Under the pieces are notes generated by a model. That model did no database searches and had not been told where the DNA came from. It saw only the letters and a list, made by a program, of their open reading frames with translations. Source: Haloquadratum sp. J07HQX50 (lineage in GTDB: Archaea > Halobacteriota > Halobacteria > Halobacteriales > Haloferacaceae). Taken from it: a DNA stretch of 9,976 nt. Below, piece after piece: positions 1 through 5,713 of the stretch; positions within the stretch are counted from its first letter, which is position 1, and each line of letters starts with the position of its first letter. A program made the position numbers and the translations under genes. The DNA lies in contig KE356563.1 of the NCBI GenBank assembly GCA_000416005.1, positions 1,415,059-1,425,034 of the forward strand. Reading direction: 5' to 3'.

Positions 1-120
1 TACGAGTCAAAAGATCTCCCAGTCGAAAATCACGCCATGGCAGCAGTCTCATTTGCTGACGATCTCGCAGAACGTGGTGCCGCGACGCTCATTGAAGACG
101 CCACGGAGGCAACGACATGA
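1..120 (+). CDS. hemC: Hydroxymethylbilane synthase (porphobilinogen deaminase), C-terminal fragment
   Basis: This is the last 39 codons of a gene that begins before the window, ending in TGA at 118-120. Hydroxymethylbilane synthase polymerises four porphobilinogens into the linear tetrapyrrole that HemD then cyclises. The visible tail has a helix ending in FADDLAERGAATLIEDA, which fits the C-terminal helix of haloarchaeal HemC proteins. The catalytic and cofactor-binding parts lie outside the window. The call therefore rests on this tail and on its position directly before a uroporphyrinogen-III methyltransferase and a uroporphyrinogen-III synthase. Its stop codon overlaps the next start in ATGA (117-120), so the genes are probably co-transcribed and translationally coupled. 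Confidence 0.8.
   Translation, partial: YESKDLPVENHAMAAVSFADDLAERGAATLIEDATEATT
105..109 (+). promoter_or_regulatory. Shine-Dalgarno site of the SUMT gene
   Basis: GGAGG lies 7 bases before the ATG at 117, inside the end of hemC. It supports the ATG at 117 as the true start and shows that this internal operon gene uses ribosome binding rather than leaderless initiation. Confidence 0.65.
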
Positions 121-908
121 GCGGTGCGCCTGGGACGGTATATCTGGTAGGAAGTGGTCCAGGTGATCCAGAGTTACTCACGGTCAAAGCCAGAAATCTA
201 CTCGAATCAGTCGATACAGTGCTTCACGATACACTCCCTGGGCCAGAAATCATCGATTCGATTCCAGAGCATAAACGTGAGGACGTTGGTAAGCGGGCAA
301 GAGGCGAGTGGACGCCACAGGAGTACACTAATCACCGACTTGTTGAACTGGCTGATGCCGGAAAAGACGTTGTTCGACTCAAAGGCGGAGATCCATTTGT
401 CTTCGGCCGAGGAGGAGAGGAGATGGAGCACCTCGCAGCCGCTGGGATTCCATTTGAGGTCGTCCCAGGAATTACTTCGGCAATTGGCGGTCCGGGCATT
501 GCTGGGATTCCCGTTACTCATCGTGAGCACGCCTCCTCGGTTTCATTTGTCACTGGGCACGAAGACCCAACAAAAGCTAACTCAGCCATTGAATGGGAGG
601 CTTTAGCCGCGACTGGAGGAACTATTGTCGTGCTGATGGGGGTTGGCAAACTTGAACAGTATACCACAGTGCTGATTGAGGCGGGGATGGACCCCGCAAC
701 GCCACTTGCTCTTATCGAACGAGCGAGTTGGCCAGAGATGCGAGTCGTCAGTGCAACGGTTGGAACAGCTGTCGACCGCGCTGAAACGGCTGATGTCGAG
801 CCACCAGCAATTACACTCATTGGAGAGGTAGCGACGACACGACAACGGGTGCGTGGTTTCTTACAGAATCGAACTGGTGGGCAACCACTGGTTCAGGAGG
901 AACACTAG
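117..908 (+). CDS. cobA: Uroporphyrinogen-III C-methyltransferase (SUMT)
   Basis: The enzyme uses two S-adenosylmethionines to methylate uroporphyrinogen III at C2 and C7, giving precorrin-2 in the cytoplasm. Precorrin-2 is the branch point to siroheme, cobalamin and the siroheme-dependent archaeal heme route. The 263-residue length is normal for a stand-alone SUMT, with no CysG-type dehydrogenase or ferrochelatase domain. Family motifs appear in order: [15 protein letters not shown] (11-25, glycine-rich SAM/substrate loop), [13 protein letters not shown] (90-102), VPGITSA (116-122) and PVTHR (132-136). The usual YDxLV motif is replaced by LHDTLPG (36-42). The start is fixed by the GGAGG at 105-109 and the ATGA overlap with hemC. 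HemD follows after 2 bases, so substrate-making and substrate-using enzymes are co-expressed. The family call is very secure; the gene name varies between annotators (cobA, sumT, hemX). Confidence 0.96.
   Translation: MSGAPGTVYLVGSGPGDPELLTVKARNLLESVDTVLHDTLPGPEIIDSIPEHKREDVGKRARGEWTPQEYTNHRLVELADAGKDVVRLKGGDPFVFGRGGEEMEHLAAAGIPFEVVPGITSAIGGPGIAGIPVTHREHASSVSFVTGHEDPTKANSAIEWEALAATGGTIVVLMGVGKLEQYTTVLIEAGMDPATPLALIERASWPEMRVVSATVGTAVDRAETADVEPPAITLIGEVATTRQRVRGFLQNRTGGQPLVQEEH
895..901 (+). promoter_or_regulatory. Shine-Dalgarno site of hemD
   Basis: AGGAGGA lies 9 bases before the ATG at 911, within the last codons of the SUMT gene. It is a near-complete anti-16S match and supports ATG 911 as the hemD start. 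Confidence 0.65.
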
Positions 909-910
909 CG

Positions 911-1642
911 ATGGCTCGAGCGCCACGCATTGCTGTGTTTCGCCCTGATGATGAGCGACTCGCGAGCGCCGTTGAAACGCTCGAATCGCGCGGAGCGACG
1001 GCTATACCGGATCCATTGCTGAGTGTCGAACCAACTGGAAATGTCCCCACAGCGGCGACCGATATGGTTGTGTTGACGAGTAAAAGTGGTGTTGAGTGTC
1101 TGACCGCAGAAGGCTGGACACCACATACAGTCACAGTTGCCTGTATTGGCCCGACAACGGCTGACCATGCGCAAGAAGCTGGATGGGATGTTGATATCGT
1201 CCCCACAGAGTACTCCTCGGCTGGGCTGGTGACTGCGTTGGATGATGCTGTCGTTGGAAAGCACGTGACCGTTGCACGGTCAGATCATGGAAGTACAACG
1301 CTTATCGATGGACTCGAAGCAGCGGGGGCTTCCGTCAGCGAGATAGTTTTGTATCGGCTGACGCAGCCAGCAGGCACTGGGCAATCGACGGTGATGGCTG
1401 CAGGGAATCAATTAGATGCAGCCTGTTTTAGTTCTTCATTGACGGTCAAGCATTTTATTGACACTGCCGAGGAACGTGGCGTGCGAAGTGAGGCAATCGC
1501 CGGATTGAATCGTGCGATTGTCGGAGCGATCGGGAATCCCACGTGCGAAGCTGCCGAAAAATATGGGATTCGTGTGGATGTGGTGCCGGAATCTGCAGAT
1601 TTCGAGCAACTTATTAATATGGTTCTCAACGCTGGTCCATGA
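911..1642 (+). CDS. hemD: Uroporphyrinogen-III synthase
   Basis: HemD closes hydroxymethylbilane into uroporphyrinogen III while inverting ring D, supplying the methyltransferase encoded just upstream. The 243-residue protein shows the two-lobed pattern of this weakly conserved family. Lobe one contains VVLTSKSGVECL (53-64) and the ACIGPTTADHAQEAGWDVDIVP run (77-98). Lobe two contains VLYRL (146-150), with a tyrosine at the position typical of the family, then ACFSSSLTVKHFI (171-183) and a closing AIGNPTCEAAEKYGI (206-220) plus VVPESADFEQLI (224-235). A strong ribosome-binding site at 895-901 supports the start. The stop overlaps the ATG of the following membrane protein (1639-1642). The family is divergent, so the gene order is a large part of the evidence. 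Confidence 0.9.
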   Translation: MARAPRIAVFRPDDERLASAVETLESRGATAIPDPLLSVEPTGNVPTAATDMVVLTSKSGVECLTAEGWTPHTVTVACIGPTTADHAQEAGWDVDIVPTEYSSAGLVTALDDAVVGKHVTVARSDHGSTTLIDGLEAAGASVSEIVLYRLTQPAGTGQSTVMAAGNQLDAACFSSSLTVKHFIDTAEERGVRSEAIAGLNRAIVGAIGNPTCEAAEKYGIRVDVVPESADFEQLINMVLNAGP

Positions 1643-1965
1643 CGAACATGGTGAGTGTCTCTCGAACGGTCGGCGCATTCGGACTCCTTGGAAGTGCAGG
1701 ATTTTTGATCGGAGCAATACAGCCGGGTGGTGGAGAGTTATTCGTCGTTCCAGCATGGCTCGCTGTCTCCGCGGCTGTTGCTGTGCTGCTCTGCGGTATC
1801 ATGGCAATCTGTGGGTATGGTCGATGGCTTGGAGTCTCTCTGGGCGGAGGGGTGCTCGCTATGGGAGTCGTATTCCTGGTGACAACATCAGCCGTTACTC
1901 GGTTTGGCTTGGCATGTATCGTGATTGGTATGCTCGCCACAGCGACGACTGCGACGATCGAATGA
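1639..1965 (+). CDS. Small four-helix membrane protein of unknown function, last gene of the heme operon
   Basis: I do not recognise a named family. The 108-residue product is almost entirely hydrophobic, with four likely transmembrane segments at about residues 9-27, 35-58, 62-84 and 87-106, short loops and no large soluble domain. Its start overlaps the hemD stop in ATGA, and an alternative ATG three codons later (1648) gives essentially the same protein. I see no clear ribosome-binding site at either start, so translation may depend on termination of hemD. Two cysteines (C52, C58) lie in or near the second helix and one (C93) in the fourth, but there is no heme- or metal-binding motif I can name. 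Coupling to tetrapyrrole genes suggests a related membrane role or passive co-expression; neither is shown. The hydrophobic periodicity makes chance coding unlikely. Confidence 0.7.
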   Translation: MTNMVSVSRTVGAFGLLGSAGFLIGAIQPGGGELFVVPAWLAVSAAVAVLLCGIMAICGYGRWLGVSLGGGVLAMGVVFLVTTSAVTRFGLACIVIGMLATATTATIE

Positions 1966-2036
1966 GCGCCGTCGGAGATACCGGCGGGATTTGCACTCGC
2001 CACACTCATTAGTGCGTTGCCTACCAAAGCAAGAGC

Positions 2037-3335
2037 ATGGCAGATAAAGAGACGACTCAGTCAGGATTTGAAACGCGCAGTCTCCATGCTGGGCAGTCAC
2101 CGGATCCGGCGACTGGCTCGCGCGCACAACCATTGTACCAGACAACATCGTATGAGTTTGAGGATGCCGAAGACGCCGCTGCACAGTTTGCGTTAGAGAA
2201 GCCGGGGTATATTTACACTCGATTAATGAATCCAACAGTCGCGACTCTCCAAGAACGACTTGCCTCGTTAGAGGGTGGCGTTGGGGCGGCTGCGACGGCC
2301 TCTGGGATGGCCGCACTTGATTTAGCAACATTCTTGCTTGCCTCAGCTGGTGATAATATCGTTACCGCATCATCACTGTACGGCGGGACCTATACCTATT
2401 TCACGCATACTGTTGAGCGGCGTGGGGTTACGACCCGTTTTGTCAACACCATGGATTACGATGGCTATGCTGAAGCGATTGATGAGAATACAGCGTATGT
2501 TCATATCGAGACGATTGGGAATCCAGCACTCGTCACCCCCGATATCCAGCAGATCGCAGACATCGCGCACGAGCACAATACGCCGTTATTTGTCGACAAC
2601 ACCTTTGCGACGCCGTATCTCTGTCGACCAATTGAGCATGGGGCGGACTTGATCTGGGACTCGACGACTAAATGGATTCACGGTGCCGGAACAACTGTTG
2701 GCGGTGTCTTGATTGATGGGGGGAGTTTCCCGTGGGGAGAGCACGCTGAAAAGTATCCAGAGATTGGCGCGTCAAATCCTGCATATCACGGAGTCAATTT
2801 CTCCGAGCGGTTTGGCGAGGCAGCACTCACGTATGCAGCAATCGCCCGCGGGCTTCGTGACCTAGGGAGTGCCCAATCACCGTTCGATGCGTGGAACACG
2901 CTTGAGAAGCTCGAATCACTCCCAATGCGGATGGAACAGCACTGTGATAACGCGCTGGTCGTGGCAGAATTCCTTGAGGACCATTCCGCGGTTTCGTGGG
3001 TCAACTACCCAGGACTGCCTGATCACGAAACTCACGCTGAGGCGAGCGAGTATCTTGATGATGGCTATGGTGGAATGATTGCATTTGGGCTCCGGGCAGG
3101 ATATGAAGCCGCACGTGACACTGTCGACAATGTCGAGTTAGCGTCGCTGTTAGCGAACGTTGGTGATGCAAAGACCCTCGTTATCCACCCAGCATCAACC
3201 ACGCATCAACAGCTTACCGAAGAGGAACAGGCAGCCGCTGGTGTCACGCCGGACATGATTCGACTCTCAGTCGGTATCGAGAGTGTTGATGATATAATTG
3301 TAGACTTATCACAGGCAATCGATGCAGCAACCTGA
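2037..3335 (+). CDS. metY: O-acetylhomoserine sulfhydrylase-type enzyme (Cys/Met metabolism PLP-dependent family)
   Basis: This is a fold-type I PLP enzyme that most likely condenses O-acetylhomoserine with sulfide to homocysteine in methionine synthesis. Visible features are an N-terminal FETRSLHAGQ (11-20), the YTR motif (60-62) whose tyrosine and arginine contact cofactor phosphate of the partner subunit, ATASGMAAL (86-94), SLYGGTYTYF (113-122), and VDNTFATP (186-193) with D187 expected to pair with the pyridine nitrogen. The Schiff-base lysine is K212 in STTKWIHGAG, and IRLSVGIESVDDI lies near the C-terminus. The 432-residue length fits sulfhydrylases better than cystathionine gamma-synthases or lyases (about 380-400). 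A 71-base gap separates it from the heme operon, so it probably has its own promoter, though no strong TATA box is visible. The homoserine O-acetyltransferase gene is not in this window. Exact substrate choice within the family cannot be settled from sequence. Confidence 0.9.
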   Translation: MADKETTQSGFETRSLHAGQSPDPATGSRAQPLYQTTSYEFEDAEDAAAQFALEKPGYIYTRLMNPTVATLQERLASLEGGVGAAATASGMAALDLATFLLASAGDNIVTASSLYGGTYTYFTHTVERRGVTTRFVNTMDYDGYAEAIDENTAYVHIETIGNPALVTPDIQQIADIAHEHNTPLFVDNTFATPYLCRPIEHGADLIWDSTTKWIHGAGTTVGGVLIDGGSFPWGEHAEKYPEIGASNPAYHGVNFSERFGEAALTYAAIARGLRDLGSAQSPFDAWNTLEKLESLPMRMEQHCDNALVVAEFLEDHSAVSWVNYPGLPDHETHAEASEYLDDGYGGMIAFGLRAGYEAARDTVDNVELASLLANVGDAKTLVIHPASTTHQQLTEEEQAAAGVTPDMIRLSVGIESVDDIIVDLSQAIDAAT

Positions 3336-3407
3336 GACAGTTGTAAGTCCGCTGCTCCATTCTTAGACGAGAGCAGACGATAATTCGACTGAGATTTAGA
3401 TATGCAC

Positions 3408-3836
3408 AGAGAGCACTGGTGGGCTTAGCCACCGGGTGAATCTGACACTGTGATTGACAGGCGACTGTACAGAGGTGTGTGCATGGGCATCTGGTAGTTG
3501 AGCTGGTATTTGCCACGTGCGCCGACCGACATCAAAGAGCAAGCCAACCATGCTGACGATCGGCAAACGATCAGCTCACTCGAATCCGTTTTGTGCAACG
3601 AGTATCGGATTTGTGTCAAAGCCACCCGTTGAGTGTCGAGCAAGCTTCAGTATTGAGTTTCACAGCCAACACCGAGTGAAATACCTCGGGGGTCAGTTCA
3701 AAGCCCCGGAGGCACTCGCCTTGCTTATGTGTAAAGACATGTGTGTATGTCATCAAAAAGTGTAATATTGAATATACTTTCAGTGGTATCTGATCAGAGA
3801 GCACCGATACACATACCGAATACACTAGAGAGCACT
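3408..3836. repeat. 10-bp direct repeat pair bracketing a gene-free block
   Basis: AGAGAGCACT is found exactly at 3408-3417 and 3827-3836, 409 bases between copies. A third, 9-base copy (AGAGAGCAC) lies at 3796-3804. The outer pair could be a target-site duplication around a small inserted element, but I find no matching terminal inverted repeats inside the two copies. Chance or short-motif reuse is also possible in low-complexity intergenic DNA. Confidence 0.35.
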
Positions 3837-3842
3837 TATCAA

Positions 3843-3862
3843 AAAAGGAGTCCGTTTATTTG
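3843..3862 (+). promoter_or_regulatory. Probable archaeal promoter (BRE/TATA) of the Pit permease
   Basis: A purine-rich run AAAAGGAG (3843-3850) is followed by GTTTATTTG (3854-3862), a good haloarchaeal TATA-like element. Its centre is about 27 bases before the GTG start at 3886, which is the spacing expected when transcription starts at or just before the start codon and the mRNA is leaderless. No Shine-Dalgarno sequence lies immediately before the GTG, which agrees with leaderless translation. Confidence 0.55.
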
Positions 3863-3885
3863 CAGGGCAGTCTAATTATCTATGT

Positions 3886-5043
3886 GTGGTTGAGCTACTC
3901 TTTGCCATTGGAATCTTTGTTTCCATATTCGTCGGATTTAATATTGGCGGCTCATCCACTGGAGTCGCCTTTGGTCCGGCAGTTGGAAGTGAGCTTGTTT
4001 CGAAACTAACAGCAGCTGGACTGATGAGCAGTTTCGCCCTGTTGGGTGCTTGGACGGCAGGGCGGCAAGTCATTCAGACAATGGGTGGACAAATCGTCCC
4101 AGAAAGCTTGTTTACGTTAACAGCCAGTGTTGCAGTATTGTTTTTTGTCGGCTTAGCGTTACTTATCTCGAATACATTTGGAGTCCCTGCTTCGACATCG
4201 ATGACGGCTGTCGGTGCAATTGCGGGGTTGGGTCTTGCGAGCAGGCAGCTCAATGAAGCGGTGATGCTCGAGATCGTTTCTTGGTGGATCGTTGCCCCGG
4301 TGCTTGCATTCTGGGTCTGTGCTGTGATTGGGCGATATCTCTATCCATATCTTGACGCACGCCTGGCATTAGATCGGTCTCCTGGCCCACTTATCGAGAT
4401 TACCCGACGGAGGAGGATACCCTGGCCACGTCTCGGTGCGAATACGACACCTCGAGAGCTCGGAAGTGTGATCTTAGTCGTGATTATTGCCTGTTATATG
4501 GCCTATTCAGCAGGGGCCTCAAATGCAGCCAACGCTGTTGCTCCACTCGTCGGAAACGGCTCTGTTTCGATGAACGCTGGGATACTCGTTGCGGCAGGCG
4601 CAATCGGATTTGGCTCATTCACGATTGCACGGCGGACACTCGATACGGTCGGAAATGACCTGACTGAGTTGCCGATCCTGGCTGCGCTCGTGGTGGAAAC
4701 AGTATCTGCGTCGCTCATCTCGATGCTATCGCTTCTCGGTATTCCGGCGAGCCTTGCTGTCTCAGCGACGATGTGTATTATCGGGTTAGGCTGGGGTCGT
4801 GCCACACGGACGGTCACAATCGGAGAGGCAATCGGTGGGACGTCACCCGAACTCTCTGTCGACGCGCTGACAGGACAAACCGAGGAGTCCGTGCCACGGG
4901 TTGGAGAGGAGGACATGAGTGAATTAGCAGAGGCTAATCTCTTCGACCCGGGAACGACAGGTCGGGTTATCTTCTTCTGGTTACTGACCCCTTCTGTTTC
5001 GGCCGTCGCGTCATATACACTGTTTAGCGTTGCCCCGATATGA
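3886..5043 (+). CDS. pit: Inorganic phosphate transporter of the Pit (PHO4) family, divergent signature
   Basis: Pit-family permeases are cation-coupled phosphate symporters of the cell membrane, built from two related halves in inverted topology. The halves are visible as paired motifs: GFNIGGSSTG (17-26) matched by GASNAANAV (210-218), and TFGVPASTSMTAVGAIAG (97-114) matched by GIPASLAVSATMCIIGLG (285-302). About ten hydrophobic segments are spread over 385 residues. A basic loop (EITRRRRIPWPR, 171-182) separates the halves, and an acidic soluble loop (about 312-355) precedes a last membrane segment. The GTG at 3886 is chosen because MVELLFAIGIFVSIFVGFNIGG gives a complete first helix and the frame is closed by a TAG at 3826 with no ATG between. 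Both signature motifs lack the aspartate of the usual GANDVANA sequence (I20 and N213 instead), so substrate or ion coupling may differ. The gene stands alone with its own promoter; no PhoU-like gene is adjacent. Confidence 0.87.
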   Translation: MVELLFAIGIFVSIFVGFNIGGSSTGVAFGPAVGSELVSKLTAAGLMSSFALLGAWTAGRQVIQTMGGQIVPESLFTLTASVAVLFFVGLALLISNTFGVPASTSMTAVGAIAGLGLASRQLNEAVMLEIVSWWIVAPVLAFWVCAVIGRYLYPYLDARLALDRSPGPLIEITRRRRIPWPRLGANTTPRELGSVILVVIIACYMAYSAGASNAANAVAPLVGNGSVSMNAGILVAAGAIGFGSFTIARRTLDTVGNDLTELPILAALVVETVSASLISMLSLLGIPASLAVSATMCIIGLGWGRATRTVTIGEAIGGTSPELSVDALTGQTEESVPRVGEEDMSELAEANLFDPGTTGRVIFFWLLTPSVSAVASYTLFSVAPI

Positions 5044-5060
5044 GCAAGAGCCTGTGTAGT

Positions 5061-5083
5061 GCCTCGGTCCAGTGACTTGAGGC
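5061..5083 (+). terminator. Weak hairpin downstream of the Pit gene
   Basis: GCCTC (5061-5065) and GAGGC (5079-5083) form a 5-bp stem with a 13-base loop starting 18 bases after the Pit stop codon, followed a few bases later by a short TTTAG. There is no long T-run, so this is only a possible 3'-end structure. Confidence 0.25.
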
Positions 5084-5120
5084 CGGAAGCTTTAGTCTGA
5101 ATCACGCTGAATATAGCCAG

Positions 5121-5184
5121 GTGACGGTGATGTCACAGAGTATTGTACCATGATAATTCGACATAAATACTGTTGAATCGACAT
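5121..5184 (+). promoter_or_regulatory. Operator-like repeats and TATA-like element upstream of ferredoxin
   Basis: An inverted repeat GTGAC/GTCAC (5121-5125, 5132-5136) is followed by two direct copies of TCGACAT at 5158-5164 and 5178-5184, exactly 20 bases start to start, close to two DNA helix turns. A TATA-like CATAAATAC (5162-5170) overlaps the first copy. If this is the TATA box, transcription would begin near 5190-5195, leaving a leader of roughly 55 bases before the ferredoxin ATG. A second weak candidate TCTATG (5217-5222) lies about 28 bases before the ATG and would give a leaderless mRNA. I cannot choose between them from sequence. Confidence 0.35.
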
Positions 5185-5247
5185 TGAGATCCCGTTCAGA
5201 TGCGGAAACAGCAAACTCTATGACAGTGAAAGGCGTCTTTCTAGTTG

Positions 5248-5637
5248 ATGCCAACCGTCGAATACCTCAACTACGAAGTCATTGATGACCACAGTTGGGA
5301 CATGGACGATGAAGCGCTCTTTGAGAAGGCTGCAGATGCGGGTCTTGGAAGTGAAGATTATGGCTCACTCGAAGTCAATCAAAGTGAGTATATTCTTGAG
5401 GCAGCCGAAGCACAAGGATATGACTGGCCATTCTCCTGTCGCGCTGGCGCCTGTGCAAACTGCGCTGCGATCGTCAAGGAGGGAGAGATTGATATGGACA
5501 TGCAACAAATACTCTCAAACGAGGAAGTCGACGAGAAAGACGTTCGGCTGACCTGCATTGGGTCACCAGCGACTGACTCGATCAGGATTGTGTATAATGC
5601 CAAACATCTGGACTATCTCCAGAATCGAGTTATCTGA
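5248..5637 (+). CDS. fdx: Halophilic plant-type [2Fe-2S] ferredoxin
   Basis: This small soluble electron carrier serves 2-oxoacid:ferredoxin oxidoreductases and other redox enzymes in haloarchaea. The 129-residue protein (128 after loss of Met) starts [14 protein letters not shown] and closely follows the known Halobacterium/Haloarcula ferredoxins. The cluster ligands are C64, C69 and C72 in [12 protein letters not shown], plus C103 in LTCIGSP (63, 68, 71 and 102 in mature numbering). An acidic insertion near the N-terminus (about 17-40, including [14 protein letters not shown]) is the haloarchaeal halophilic-adaptation segment absent from plant ferredoxins. The C-terminus [13 protein letters not shown] is characteristic. 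The ATG at 5248 is preferred over the in-frame TTG at 5245 because it reproduces the known mature N-terminus. It is a single gene convergent with the zinc-ribbon gene, and a T-run (5639-5643) sits just past its stop. Confidence 0.97.
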   Translation: MPTVEYLNYEVIDDHSWDMDDEALFEKAADAGLGSEDYGSLEVNQSEYILEAAEAQGYDWPFSCRAGACANCAAIVKEGEIDMDMQQILSNEEVDEKDVRLTCIGSPATDSIRIVYNAKHLDYLQNRVI

Positions 5638-5638
5638 A

Positions 5639-5701
5639 TTTTTCACTAACAGTCGAGCAGACGACTCTCGTCTTCATTTCAATTTCCGGCGATAGTCGTC
5701 T
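5639..5701. terminator. Intergenic T-run and alternative hairpins between convergent genes
   Basis: TTTTT (5639-5643) lies two bases past the ferredoxin stop, a plausible archaeal oligo-T termination signal. Downstream, AGACGA (5659-5664) pairs with TCGTCT (5668-5673) around a 3-base loop and is followed by a T-rich stretch. The longer arm AGACGACT (5659-5666) also pairs perfectly with AGTCGTCT (5694-5701), so the two folds compete for one arm. The larger inverted repeat reads the same on both strands and could serve both convergent transcripts. Confidence 0.45.
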
Positions 5702-5713
5702 CAGTGACAGACT

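Larger units (their letters stand above)
3336..3885. other. Long intergenic region without a convincing gene; possible decayed element
   Basis: No reading frame here has the composition, length or domain content of a normal haloarchaeal gene. Open frames of 70-90 codons overlap one another on the minus strand (about 3244-3516, 3425-3643, 3616-3825) and one lies on the plus strand (3517-3765). They are rich in cysteine, serine, histidine and leucine and poor in the acidic residues seen in every real protein here. One minus-strand frame reads GFDTNPILVAQNGFE before a stop (3576-3623). Hairpins occur at 3418-3433 and 3736-3751, and an 11-base palindrome ATATTGAATAT at 3765-3775. The 10-mer AGAGAGCACT occurs at 3408-3417 and 3827-3836. 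The end of the region (3843-3862) is the promoter of the phosphate permease. Confidence 0.6.

Noticed and set aside
154..606. A 150-codon plus-strand frame inside the SUMT gene.
   Set aside because: It overlaps all the conserved SUMT motifs in another frame and has no recognisable features.
1966..2036. A possible SAM-responsive riboswitch ahead of the methionine-synthesis gene.
   Set aside because: The gap is only 71 bases and contains just a 5-bp CGCCG/CGGCG stem; no known SAM-aptamer core is visible.
3682..3711. A tRNA T-arm-like segment with GGGG, GTTCAAAG and CCCC near 3688-3707.
   Set aside because: The loop is too long (about 12 bases instead of 7), and no anticodon arm, D arm or acceptor stem can be placed around it.
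3517..3765. An 82-codon plus-strand frame in the metY-pit gap as a possible small gene.
   Set aside because: It lacks an upstream ribosome-binding site or TATA box at the right distance. It is basic and cysteine-rich, unlike haloarchaeal proteins, and overlaps equally open minus-strand frames.
4503..5105. A 200-codon open frame on the minus strand opposite the Pit permease.
   Set aside because: It lies antisense to a clearly conserved transporter. Its Ser/Thr/Pro-rich translation has no domain pattern and reflects codon bias of the real gene.
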